DNA of 64,000 nucleotides from an uncultured Planctomycetaceae bacterium. GTDB lineage: Bacteria; Planctomycetota; Planctomycetia; Planctomycetales; Planctomycetaceae. Shown piece after piece: positions 55,153 through 64,000 of this stretch; within the stretch, counting starts at the first letter, position 1; the number at the start of each line of letters is the position of its first letter. Location: positions 23,891 through 87,890 of the forward strand of contig CALSLT010000050.1 in the NCBI GenBank assembly GCA_943787265.1, given 5' to 3'. The notes beneath the pieces were generated by a model. That model saw nothing but the letters and a program-made list of their open reading frames with translations. It made no database searches and had not been told where the DNA came from. The translations under genes and the position numbers were made by a program.

Positions 55153-56363
55153 TGTCTCACGCTCTTCATCCTGCGCCCCATTCAGAAGCCTTCAGCGGGA
55201 AAGTGGCCGGACCGCTGAGATCGGTCGGCCTGGGGTGCCTGGTCGTCGCCGCGCTCATTGCCATCGTGTCGGGTAACGCGACCGAGTTCTGGAGTGCATG
55301 GCTGCACAACTGGCTCTTCAGTATCACGGTCGGACTGGGAGCGTTGCTCTTTGTTGCCATTCAGCATCTCACGAAAGCAGGATGGAGTGTTGTTGTCCGG
55401 CGTGTTGCTGAGTGCCTCAGTGTGACCATTGGCCCCATCGCCTGGCTGGCCGTTCCAATCCTGGTCGCGCTGCTTGCCGACAGTCATTCGCTGTTCATGT
55501 GGAATGATGCGGCTCACGTCATGGAAGACCCGATCCTGAGCGGCAAGGCTGCGTGGCTGAATGCTCCATTCTTTGTCATAAGAACCTGTGATCTACCTCG
55601 GCATCTGGTGGTGGTTTGCGCTGCAGTTCTACGAGGGTTCTGTTCGAGGCGACCGCAAAGACGCAGAAGGCCAGCTTTCCCGCCTGCGTGCCAGAAGCGG
55701 ACCACGGCTCATCGTTCTTGGTGTGACCATCACACTCGCATCATTCGACTGGATCATGTCACTCGATCCGCACTGGTTCAGCTCCATTCTGGGTATCCTA
55801 TCTGTTCGCCCTCAGCCATGGTCGCCGGCCTCGCAGCTCTCACGCTCGTCGTCCTCGGGCTCAGGAAAATTGGATTGCTCCCCCAGGTTACGGTCGAACA
55901 CCTGCATGACCTGGGAAAGCTGCTGTACGGCTTCAACTGTTTCTGGGCCTACATCGCATTCTCTCAATACCTGCTGATCTGGTATGCCAATATTCCAGAA
56001 GAAACCGGCTGGTTCTATCACCGCCAGATTCACGGCTGGGCTGAAGTCTCGCTGGTTCTCGTCGCCTTGCATTTTGTCCTCCCATTCTTCGGACTGATGT
56101 CGCGCGGAGCAAAGCGGCACGCCCCGACTTTGGCGTTCTGGTCGGTGATCATCCTGGTTGCAAACTGGATCGATCTGTATTGGCTCATCATGCCGAGCGT
56201 TGCCGGGCCGGAGCGTCCGCGCCGGGACTGGTAGACCTGTTGCTGGCGTGCGGCTTCATTGTCCTGACAGCTTCGGCATTTGTATCCGCCGCAGCCGGCC
56301 GTTCGCTGATTCCGCGCAACGATCCGCTGCTCAGTGGAATCGCTGAAATTTCACAACCATTGA
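55152..56363 (+). CDS. actF: Alternative complex III quinol-binding membrane subunit ActF, several frame breaks
   Basis: Second NrfD-like subunit. ATG 55152 frame holds LRSVGLGCLVVAALIAIVSG to FFVIRT; one extra T at 55587 moves it to VIYLGIWWWFALQFYEGSVR ... ITLASFDWIMSLDPHWFSSI; extra C bases at 55797-55798 and 55809-55811 lead to AMVAGLAALTLVVLGLRKIG and the central helices to DLYWLIMPSVAGP; one base missing near 56205-56212 gives GLVDLLLACGFIVLTAS; an extra G at 56336-56337 restores ESLKFHNH and TGA 56361. All expected helices are present across frames, so the protein is complete except for the indels. Confidence 0.82.
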
Positions 56364-56451
56364 GTAACCCAAAGGGCTGATCCCCACCGGCCAACCATTA
56401 ATCACGGCTGGTGGGAACTGGCCCGACAGATTTCGCGAAAGTGAATGTGGC

Positions 56452-56775
56452 ATGGTCGAGCCTCAAAACCTCAAGACATCAACAATCGCCCTCGCGGGAT
56501 TTGTGAGCGCCGTGCTGACCTTCGTTGTCATTGTCGCAATCCAAGTGCTCTACCTGCAGATGGAGTCGTCACTGTCCCCGTATACCGCACAGTCGGATCC
56601 TGCATCGCGAACGGACCAGCTTATTGCCGAACAGGAGGGCCGTCTCGCGTCCTACGCATGGATCGACCGGCAACAGGGACTCGTACAGATACCGATTCAG
56701 CGAGCTATGGAATTGACGCTGTCCGAAGAGTCTCAGGAACGATTGGAGGCTGATGATGCTTCCAGGACCGATTAA
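56452..56775 (+). CDS. Small membrane-anchored protein of ACIII/oxidase operons
   Basis: 107 residues: an N-terminal helix (TIALAGFVSAVLTFVVIVAI) and a periplasmic part with YAWIDRQQGLVQIPIQRAME. Proteins with this layout occur between ACIII and oxidase genes in planctomycetes; their role is unknown. It overlaps the start of the Sco-CoxB gene by 20 bases, implying coupled translation. Confidence 0.7.
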   Translation: MVEPQNLKTSTIALAGFVSAVLTFVVIVAIQVLYLQMESSLSPYTAQSDPASRTDQLIAEQEGRLASYAWIDRQQGLVQIPIQRAMELTLSEESQERLEADDASRTD

Positions 56776-58603
56776 CTCCGCGAGGTGGTTTCTACACTTT
56801 GTCTTTCCGGCTTTGTTGTCACTCAGCGCGTCCGCAGTCGTCCACGCTGACGAGGCAGCATTGCCCAGCCAGCTTGAGGGTGTGGGCATTGAAGAACGCA
56901 CGGGAGAACAAATTCCTCTGAGCCTGCAGTTCCGGACGCACGACGACCGGGCCGTGCGGCTGAGTCAGCTCATCAACGCTCGCCCTACAATCCTGTCGCT
57001 GAATTACTCTCGCTGCCCGCTCCTGTGCACACTGCAGTTGCAGGGACTTGTCGATGTGCTTCGCGAGATCGACCTCGTTCCCGGAACGGACTTCGATGTT
57101 GTCTCCGTCAGCATTGACCCTCTTGAAACCGTAGAGCAATCCGCGCTGGCTCGCGAGAAGCATCTGCGTGCCTATGGCGTCGCCGGTGCGGGCGAGGGCT
57201 GGCACTTTCTGACAGGCACGCGCGAGAACATCCGGCGCATCGCTGACGCAGTCGGCTTCCGATACGAGTATCTTCCGGAACAGAGAGAATACGCTCACGC
57301 TGCGGTCTTCATGGTGATTACGCCCGACGGTCGTGTGTCGCATTACTTCTACGGGGTGCAGTACGACCCCACTTCCGTGCGACTCGCACTGGTTGAATCG
57401 TCGGAAGGCCAGCTGGGCTCTGCGTTCGACCAGTTATTACTGTTCTGCTTCCACTACGACGCACAGGCAGGCCGCTATGGTCCGGTCGCTCGGAACATCA
57501 TGAGTGCTGGCGGAGGACTGACAGTCGCTGTCCTCGCACTCTGGCTGGTGCCCGCATGGGTACGGCGCAGACAACGACGCTCGAGTGACAGTCTGCGTAT
57601 TCCCAGTGCCAGTTCTAAAGAGGCAGCTCCCGCCGCAGCACCACACACACTTGCTCCGGCGCTGGTCATCCCCGCCATTTCGTCGTGGTTTCCGGAGTCC
57701 GCATCCTCGGTGTCCGACAATGTCGATTGGCTGTTCGGCTTCATCCTTGCAATCTGCGTCGTCTTCTTCCTGCTGATCGTCGGTCTGCTTGTCTACTTTG
57801 TCATTCGGTACCGCCGGACTGATGAACGTCGCGTCGGCAGCGGGCCCTCACACAACACAAAGCTGGAAGTCGCATGGTCCGTCATTCCCTTCCTGCTGCT
57901 CATGCTGATCTTCAGCTACGGGGCATATGGCTTCGTCCAGATGAGCAGCGTGCCGGACAACGCCTACGAGATTCGCGTCACCGCGAAGATGTGGTCGTGG
58001 TCCTTCCGGTATCCCAATGGCTATATCGATAACGAACTGCACGTACCCGTTGATCGGCCGGTGCGTCTGGTAATGAATTCGGACGACGTGATCCACAGCC
58101 TGTATGTGCCAGCGTTCCGAGTAAAACAAGATTTGATTCCCGGGCGCTATACGAAGATGTGGTTCGAGGCGACGCAGGCGGGCACATTCCCGCTCTTCTG
58201 TGCCGAATACTGCGGACAGCAGCATTCAGACATGATCACAAACGCCATCGTGCATCGTCCCGGCGAGTTTGATCGCTGGCTCGACGAGGCCTCGAATCTG
58301 TTGAAGACGCTGACGCCCGCAAAGGCCGGTGAAGTGCTCTACTCGCGACGCGGTTGCCGCCAGTGCCATTCGATCGACGGCAGTCGTCGAGTCGGACCTT
58401 CCTTCTTTAACCTCTTCGGCAGCACGCAGAGGATGACCACGGGAGAAAATCTCGTTGTCGACGAGAATTACATCCGTGAGTCAATACTGGAGCCTCAGGC
58501 GAAGGTCCGAGAAGGCTACCGTCCCGTGATGCCGACCTACCAGGGGCAGTTAAAAGACGAAGAGCTGGACGCCCTGATTGAGTACATCAAGACATTGAAG
58601 TAG
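56756..58603 (+). CDS. Fusion of Sco copper chaperone and cytochrome c oxidase subunit II with C-terminal cytochrome c
   Basis: One unbroken frame of 615 residues. GGAGG at 56745-56749 favours ATG 56756 over 56753. Residues 1-25 signal; 30-235 Sco1/SenC domain with copper-binding NYSRCPLLCTLQLQG (CxxxC) and conserved His in EYAHAAVF; 245-265 helix (GGGLTVAVLALWLVPAWV). From ~305 subunit II: WFPESASSVSDNVDWLFG, two helices, IHSLYVPAFRVKQDLIPG and the CuA site FCAEYCGQQHSDM. The end has CRQCH, a caa3-type haem c domain. No start codon with a ribosome site separates the halves, so the chaperone and its client appear covalently joined. Confidence 0.88.
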   Translation: MLPGPINSARWFLHFVFPALLSLSASAVVHADEAALPSQLEGVGIEERTGEQIPLSLQFRTHDDRAVRLSQLINARPTILSLNYSRCPLLCTLQLQGLVDVLREIDLVPGTDFDVVSVSIDPLETVEQSALAREKHLRAYGVAGAGEGWHFLTGTRENIRRIADAVGFRYEYLPEQREYAHAAVFMVITPDGRVSHYFYGVQYDPTSVRLALVESSEGQLGSAFDQLLLFCFHYDAQAGRYGPVARNIMSAGGGLTVAVLALWLVPAWVRRRQRRSSDSLRIPSASSKEAAPAAAPHTLAPALVIPAISSWFPESASSVSDNVDWLFGFILAICVVFFLLIVGLLVYFVIRYRRTDERRVGSGPSHNTKLEVAWSVIPFLLLMLIFSYGAYGFVQMSSVPDNAYEIRVTAKMWSWSFRYPNGYIDNELHVPVDRPVRLVMNSDDVIHSLYVPAFRVKQDLIPGRYTKMWFEATQAGTFPLFCAEYCGQQHSDMITNAIVHRPGEFDRWLDEASNLLKTLTPAKAGEVLYSRRGCRQCHSIDGSRRVGPSFFNLFGSTQRMTTGENLVVDENYIRESILEPQAKVREGYRPVMPTYQGQLKDEELDALIEYIKTLK

Positions 58604-58609
58604 CCAGAC

Positions 58610-60337
<1,728 letters not shown>

Positions 60338-60345
60338 TCCATTCA

Positions 60346-61038
60346 ATGATTCGTCACTCCGAACCATCCAGTCCGAATTCTGGCGACCACGACCATCGGT
60401 CGCCGATCGCCCACCACTTTGATTCTGCCGCCCAGCAGTTCGAAGCTGGGAAGCTCGGAATGTGGCTGTTTCTGGTTTCAGAAATTCTCTTCTTCAGTGG
60501 GCTGTTCGTGGCGTACGCCATTTACCGCAACCGGCACATCGAGGTGTTCACCGCCGGCAGTGGCTTGCTTGATGTCTCACTCGGAGCCCTTAACACAGTC
60601 GTCCTGTTGTTCAGCAGCCTGACGATGGCACTCGCCGTGCGATCGGCGCAGCTCTCCCAGAGACGACGCCTGGTCATGTGGCTGAGCATCACGATCGCGT
60701 GTGCCGTTTTCTTCCTCGGCGTCAAAGGAGTGGAGTACTCCCACAAAGTCCACGACGGCCTACTCTGGCAGGGAGCTATCACCGCCGAACCTGGTACCGA
60801 GATCAACGGAGTCCCCACTGAAAAACTCGGAACGTTCTTCAGCATCTACTTCGCGATGACTGGTCTGCACGCACTGCACATTATCGGCGGCATCGGAGTT
60901 CTCATCTGGCTGCTGGTACGAGCGATCCGTGGCGATTTCTCGGGTACCAACTTCGCCGCCGTGGACTTCGCAGGACTCTACTGGCACCTCGTCGATCTCG
61001 TGTGGATTTATCTGTTCCCGCTCCTCTATCTGATCTGA
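60346..61038 (+). CDS. coxC: Cytochrome c oxidase subunit III
   Basis: 230 residues: AGKLGMWLFLVSEILFFSGL is the family N-terminal helix, followed by SLGALNTVVLLFSSLTMA, GTFFSIYFAMTGLHALHIIG and the C-terminal LYWHLVDLVWIYLFPLLYL. It stabilises subunit I and supports proton uptake. Nine bases after coxA. Confidence 0.95.
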   Translation: MIRHSEPSSPNSGDHDHRSPIAHHFDSAAQQFEAGKLGMWLFLVSEILFFSGLFVAYAIYRNRHIEVFTAGSGLLDVSLGALNTVVLLFSSLTMALAVRSAQLSQRRRLVMWLSITIACAVFFLGVKGVEYSHKVHDGLLWQGAITAEPGTEINGVPTEKLGTFFSIYFAMTGLHALHIIGGIGVLIWLLVRAIRGDFSGTNFAAVDFAGLYWHLVDLVWIYLFPLLYLI

Positions 61039-61048
61039 GCCGAGCCCC

Positions 61049-61396
61049 ATGACGAACGCATCCACACACGGCGACACGCACGTGCACGTAGTTCCGGTCC
61101 GCACATTGATCGGAGTTTTTGGAACACTGATCGCACTCACGGCAGTCACAGTTGCAGCCGCTGAACTGTCGCTGGGCGATTGGGACGTTGCCGTCGCCAT
61201 GGCCATCGCCACGATCAAAGCGAGTTTGATCGCGCTGATCTTTATGCACCTGAAGTATGACAACGCGTTTCATGGGCTCATGCTGCTCTTCGCCGTGGTT
61301 TTTGTCGCTCTTTTCCTCGCCCTGACCCTTCTGGACGAAGAGCGCGATTCAGGTCAGACCGGTGATGCCGCCGTCGTTGAGCTGAGTACGAATTAG
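61049..61396 (+). CDS. Cytochrome c oxidase subunit IV-type small subunit
   Basis: 115 residues with three helices: TLIGVFGTLIALTAVTVAAA, VAVAMAIATIKASLIALIFM and LMLLFAVVFVALFLALTLLD; the KASLIALIFMHLKYD signature is that of prokaryotic subunit IV (COX4 pro). Last gene of the oxidase operon, ten bases after coxC. Confidence 0.9.
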   Translation: MTNASTHGDTHVHVVPVRTLIGVFGTLIALTAVTVAAAELSLGDWDVAVAMAIATIKASLIALIFMHLKYDNAFHGLMLLFAVVFVALFLALTLLDEERDSGQTGDAAVVELSTN

Positions 61397-61514
61397 TTAG
61401 CGGTGCGCGAAATCAGTTTTCTCTCCACACTACGCCGCTCCAATTCCGACCAGGCAAGGATGGACGAGGTGCTGAAAGGTTCTTCGACGTCTGGGATTGT
61501 TTTATCGCCGACGC

Positions 61515-62093
61515 TTATGGCACTCGCCAGGCGGATGTGACTCCGTTATCAGTCCGAGTGAAGATTGAAGAGACCTGTCGCTGGCCGTCCACGCTAAGCC
61601 AGACCAGTTGCGAGAGCGTGCACCGGAGAACTGCGAAGTTATTGATCCCGTCAGCAAACACCTCGCGGTCACCGTCACCGTCCAGGCCACCAACAACAGC
61701 GCAGTTCTCAACTGTGCTTCCGGGTGGCATTTCTGTGAGATAGTTCTGTCGACTGAAGGCAGGCACCGACGCCCACGCAGTCGTGACTTCAGGACCAGAT
61801 GTCGAAATCGACGCAAGTCCGCAGGCCCGAAGCTGAATACGTTCCTCGGGGCAGTAGAACAGCCAGCTGGCTTGTGGGTTTGCCATGAGCTGTCTGACTT
61901 TGCTGGATCGTGAATCCGTGTAACACGTCAGCGTCCACGACTCGACGTCTACGTCGCGTAGGACGACCGTTCTCAGAGCCGGGCTCGCGTCTGACACCGT
62001 GCCGAGCACCGGTAGACGCCAGCCGGCCGACGGTGACTGAACAGCGTCGCTGAGCTTCAGCCAGGTCGCTGTAAGGATCTCGTCGAGACTCAT
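61515..62093 (-). CDS. FMN-binding split-barrel protein (pyridoxamine 5'-phosphate oxidase family)
   Basis: 192 residues from ATG 62093 (MSLDEILTATWLKLSDAV). TVVLRDVDVESWTLTCYTD and SSKVRQLMANPQASWLFYCP are the FMN phosphate-binding strands, and the C-terminal LDGDGDREVFADGINNFAVL with IFTRTDNGVTSAWRVP fits the 'general stress' split-barrel group. Enzymes of this fold oxidise pyridoxamine phosphate or reduce flavin or F420-linked substrates; assignment to one is not possible. Confidence 0.82.
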   Translation of the reverse strand: MSLDEILTATWLKLSDAVQSPSAGWRLPVLGTVSDASPALRTVVLRDVDVESWTLTCYTDSRSSKVRQLMANPQASWLFYCPEERIQLRACGLASISTSGPEVTTAWASVPAFSRQNYLTEMPPGSTVENCAVVGGLDGDGDREVFADGINNFAVLRCTLSQLVWLSVDGQRQVSSIFTRTDNGVTSAWRVP

Positions 62094-62196
62094 TGCGTGG
62101 CGTTCTTCGCGAAAGGCCGCGTGGTGTCTGCGCTGAAAAATCCGACATGTCCTGCATCCTCGGTGCCGACCTGCTGCTGAAGAGCTCAGTTTGTCG

Positions 62197-62445
62197 TTAA
62201 CGGGCGACCAGTCCGTCAAACACATTTTGGTTTTGCGCAGCCCATTTGCACAGACGAATTGCCTCAACCAGACGCGTGTCGGTAATGCAATCGGGGCTCC
62301 CGGAAAGCACGCTCAGTTCGACCTGCTGCAATAGGTAGCCCGAGTCTGTCTCGAACGCTGCGATCGTGTGTTCTGTGACACCGGCAGCATGTTCGATCAC
62401 AAGCTGAATACGGTTGTGAGGCTGCTGCTCAAGTTGCTCGTCCAT
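62197..62445 (-). CDS. Small hypothetical protein
   Basis: 82 residues from ATG 62445, with an AGGA site upstream: MDEQLEQQPHNRIQLVIEHA, then AAFETDSGYLLQQVELSVLS and TRLVEAIRLCKWAAQNQNVF. Mixed strand/helix, cytosolic, acidic. No family recognised. The 103-base gap to the split-barrel gene leaves room for a shared operon. Confidence 0.5.
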   Translation of the reverse strand: MDEQLEQQPHNRIQLVIEHAAGVTEHTIAAFETDSGYLLQQVELSVLSGSPDCITDTRLVEAIRLCKWAAQNQNVFDGLVAR

Positions 62446-62638
62446 CTCTCGTCCTTTCGCGTCAGAGTTCGAAGGGATTTATAGACGTCCCGGAAGCGTT
62501 GCCCTCGACCAACTCGGGTTTAGGGGGAAACATTCAGATCCAGTGAGGAATGCTTCGGATATCCAGTGGGCTGCGATTGCAGTGCTTCTACAAATAATCC
62601 CAAGACCACTTAAACACATCGCGTCAAGGAGCTTCAAG

Positions 62639-62749
62639 ATGAGCAATCAGATCATTCGAAATGGTCCGCCGGCGTGGCTTCGAGCACTCCGCGAACTGCA
62701 GGCGGCCCCACACCCACGAGGAAGTCATCGAGAGTCCAACACAATTTAA
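62639..62749 (+). CDS. Very small ORF with strong ribosome site (36 residues)
   Basis: ATG 62639, preceded eight bases earlier by AAGGAG. It encodes MSNQIIRNGPPAWLRALREL plus a basic, histidine-containing tail (APHPRGSHRES). Only the ribosome site and clean boundaries support it. Confidence 0.4.
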   Translation: MSNQIIRNGPPAWLRALRELQAAPHPRGSHRESNTI

Positions 62750-62962
62750 TCGGTCAATCGCACCGCTTGCCGAGTCAGACGGGGTGGGAGCGGACGTCAA
62801 GAAAACGCCTGCTGTCGGCAGCCCCGTCCTGACTCAGTGAGGAACCGTACTTGCATTGATTGCGTTTGGTGTCTGAGCTTCGGTGCCATTGGCGCGTTGA
62901 GTAACGACTTCCAACGATCCCCAATCACAAACAGGCAATTCTTTAATCCGACAGAGAGTGAA

Positions 62963-63112
62963 ATGCAGATCGCTTCAGTACTGGCAGTCATGGCAACGAT
63001 GTATTCGCTTGTGTTCTTTTATCTGGGATCTGCGGTTGGCGTTGCTGAACGACCGCGGGATGACCTCGGGCAAAACCATATTCGCGACACGAATCGGTCC
63101 GCGGTCCACTGA
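62963..63112 (+). CDS. Very small single-span membrane protein (49 residues)
   Basis: ATG 62963: MQIASVLAVMATMYSLVFFY and LGSAVGVAERPRDDL, one membrane helix and a charged tail. A purine-rich GAGAGTGAA lies directly upstream. No family recognised; a plausible regulatory partner for the protease gene 75 bases downstream. Confidence 0.4.
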   Translation: MQIASVLAVMATMYSLVFFYLGSAVGVAERPRDDLGQNHIRDTNRSAVH

Positions 63113-63187
63113 AAAGGCAGACGGGCGACGTCACCTTCGTGATGCTCGCCCTGAGGTTCACGTCCTATGAATAATGGGAGTTCACTC

Positions 63188-64000
63188 ATGTTTCGCTCAT
63201 TTCGAATTGCATCGGTCGCGGGGATTGGCATCTACCTGCACTGGACCTTCCTCGTTGTCACAGCCATCGCTCTTGGCGTTTCTGTGTCGCGACTGGACAC
63301 CGATCCGTGGGCGCTCCGATTAGTCGCATTTTATGGTGCCATCTTCCCCTGCATTGCGCTCCATGAGTTGGGGCATGCACTCGCAGCGAAAAGATTTGGG
63401 ATACGCACCAGTAGCATCACTTTGCTACCTATCGGTGGTCTCGCCCAGTTGGAGTCGCCGCCGAAGACTCCCCGATCCGAGCTGGTCATTGCCCTCGCCG
63501 GACCAGCCGTCAACGTCGTCATCGCGACATTGATTGCCGGGGGCATTTGGATTGTCGCAGGAGCTGTTGAGTTAGTAAATCCGTCAACCACAGTATCGGG
63601 CTTCCTGCGCGATATCGCTGCCGCCAACACCGCACTCGTCCTTTTCAACATGATTCCGGCCCTTCCGATGGATGGCGGTCGAGTCTTCCGGGCTCTTCTC
63701 TCGATGGTGAGCAATCATCGACGAGCGACTCTTATTGCATCTTCTCTCGGCAAGCTGATGGCTGTCGGGTTCGCAGTGGCAGGCCTATTCATCATGCCAA
63801 ATCCAATCCTCGTTCTCGTGGGCGTCTTCGTCTTTCTCGCTGCCGGTGCTGAGAATCGCTTTTCCGAGCTACAGGCTCAGACAGAGAACCGTCGGGTCAG
63901 TGAGGCCATGACAGAGTGGGCCACTACCATCGATCTGAATTCGACAGCATGCGAGACGTCCCGTCTCATGCTGCAGTCCGGGCAGCGAGACTTACCCGTC
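63188..64000 (+). CDS. Site-2-type intramembrane zinc metalloprotease (S2P/M50), 3' end outside the window
   Basis: From ATG 63188 the frame runs open to the window end (271 residues). HELGH (in LHELGHALAAKRFGI) is the zinc site, and NMIPALPMDGGRVFRALL is the NPxPxxDG-type third ligand in the last core helix. LHWTFLVVTAIALGVSV and AGPAVNVVIATLIAGGIW are membrane helices. A tail with a start of a CBS domain (VSEAMTEWATTID) follows, as in CBS-linked S2P proteases that sense nucleotides. Substrate unknown. Confidence 0.88.
   Translation, partial: MFRSFRIASVAGIGIYLHWTFLVVTAIALGVSVSRLDTDPWALRLVAFYGAIFPCIALHELGHALAAKRFGIRTSSITLLPIGGLAQLESPPKTPRSELVIALAGPAVNVVIATLIAGGIWIVAGAVELVNPSTTVSGFLRDIAAANTALVLFNMIPALPMDGGRVFRALLSMVSNHRRATLIASSLGKLMAVGFAVAGLFIMPNPILVLVGVFVFLAAGAENRFSELQAQTENRRVSEAMTEWATTIDLNSTACETSRLMLQSGQRDLPV

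Overview
The window reads as a planctomycete chromosome, most likely Planctomycetales. The evidence is a giant secreted protein built from beta-helix, choice-of-anchor Q, Calx-beta and RTX modules; a signal-peptide-bearing peptidase and methyltransferase of the kind common in that phylum; an alternative complex III (ACIII) operon joined to a caa3-type oxidase; planctomycete-style ECF sigma relics; and IS256, IS3, IS21 and IS30 elements. I could not run searches, so family names come from motifs and domain layout.

Layout. 1-8.6 kb: the 3' part of a giant adhesin-like gene, broken by one +1 frameshift. 8.9-12.8 kb: LRR protein, an isolated rplX, a histone-deacetylase-like hydrolase, and a polytopic membrane protein carrying a 14-G tract. 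12.8-16.9 kb: an insertion-sequence pile-up (IS256, then an IS3 element with a nonsense mutation, then a truncated IS21 istA). 17-24 kb: ordinary single genes (VWA protein, DCC protein, peptidase, methyltransferase, di-haem peroxidase, two cysteine-rich exported proteins). 24.25-30 kb: a degenerate island edge marked by a 3' tRNA-Arg(UCU) fragment with a terminator, followed by a response-regulator-like gene, an extra ssb, two ECF sigma relics and a broken IS30 transposase.

30-48 kb is the most interesting part: what looks like a light/UV response locus. A plus-strand operon carries GTP cyclohydrolase I, a 6-pyruvoyl-tetrahydropterin synthase homologue, a halogenase-like flavoprotein and a class II photolyase. 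A minus-strand pair holds a MerR/B12-domain (CarH/LitR-like) regulator and a Nei/Fpg glycosylase. A sigma factor leads two tiny membrane proteins and a membrane-thioredoxin protein. A second, related sigma factor heads a minus-strand operon of an SDR, a membrane protein, an unknown protein and an iron-sulfur photolyase/cryptochrome. FAS1-domain proteins and a NUDIX hydrolase lie upstream. Together these genes suggest light-induced DNA repair plus pterin synthesis; the induction itself is inferred.

48.7-61.4 kb: actA-actB-actC-actDE-actF, a small membrane protein, a Sco-CoxB fusion, coxA, coxC and coxD, i.e. a quinol to cytochrome c to oxygen electron-transfer unit. 61.5-64 kb: an FMN split-barrel protein, three small ORFs and the start of a site-2 protease.

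Twelve single-base frame breaks (ten insertions, two deletions) and several in-frame stops cut otherwise well-conserved genes. This may be real decay, but the excess of insertions makes uncorrected assembly errors a serious alternative.
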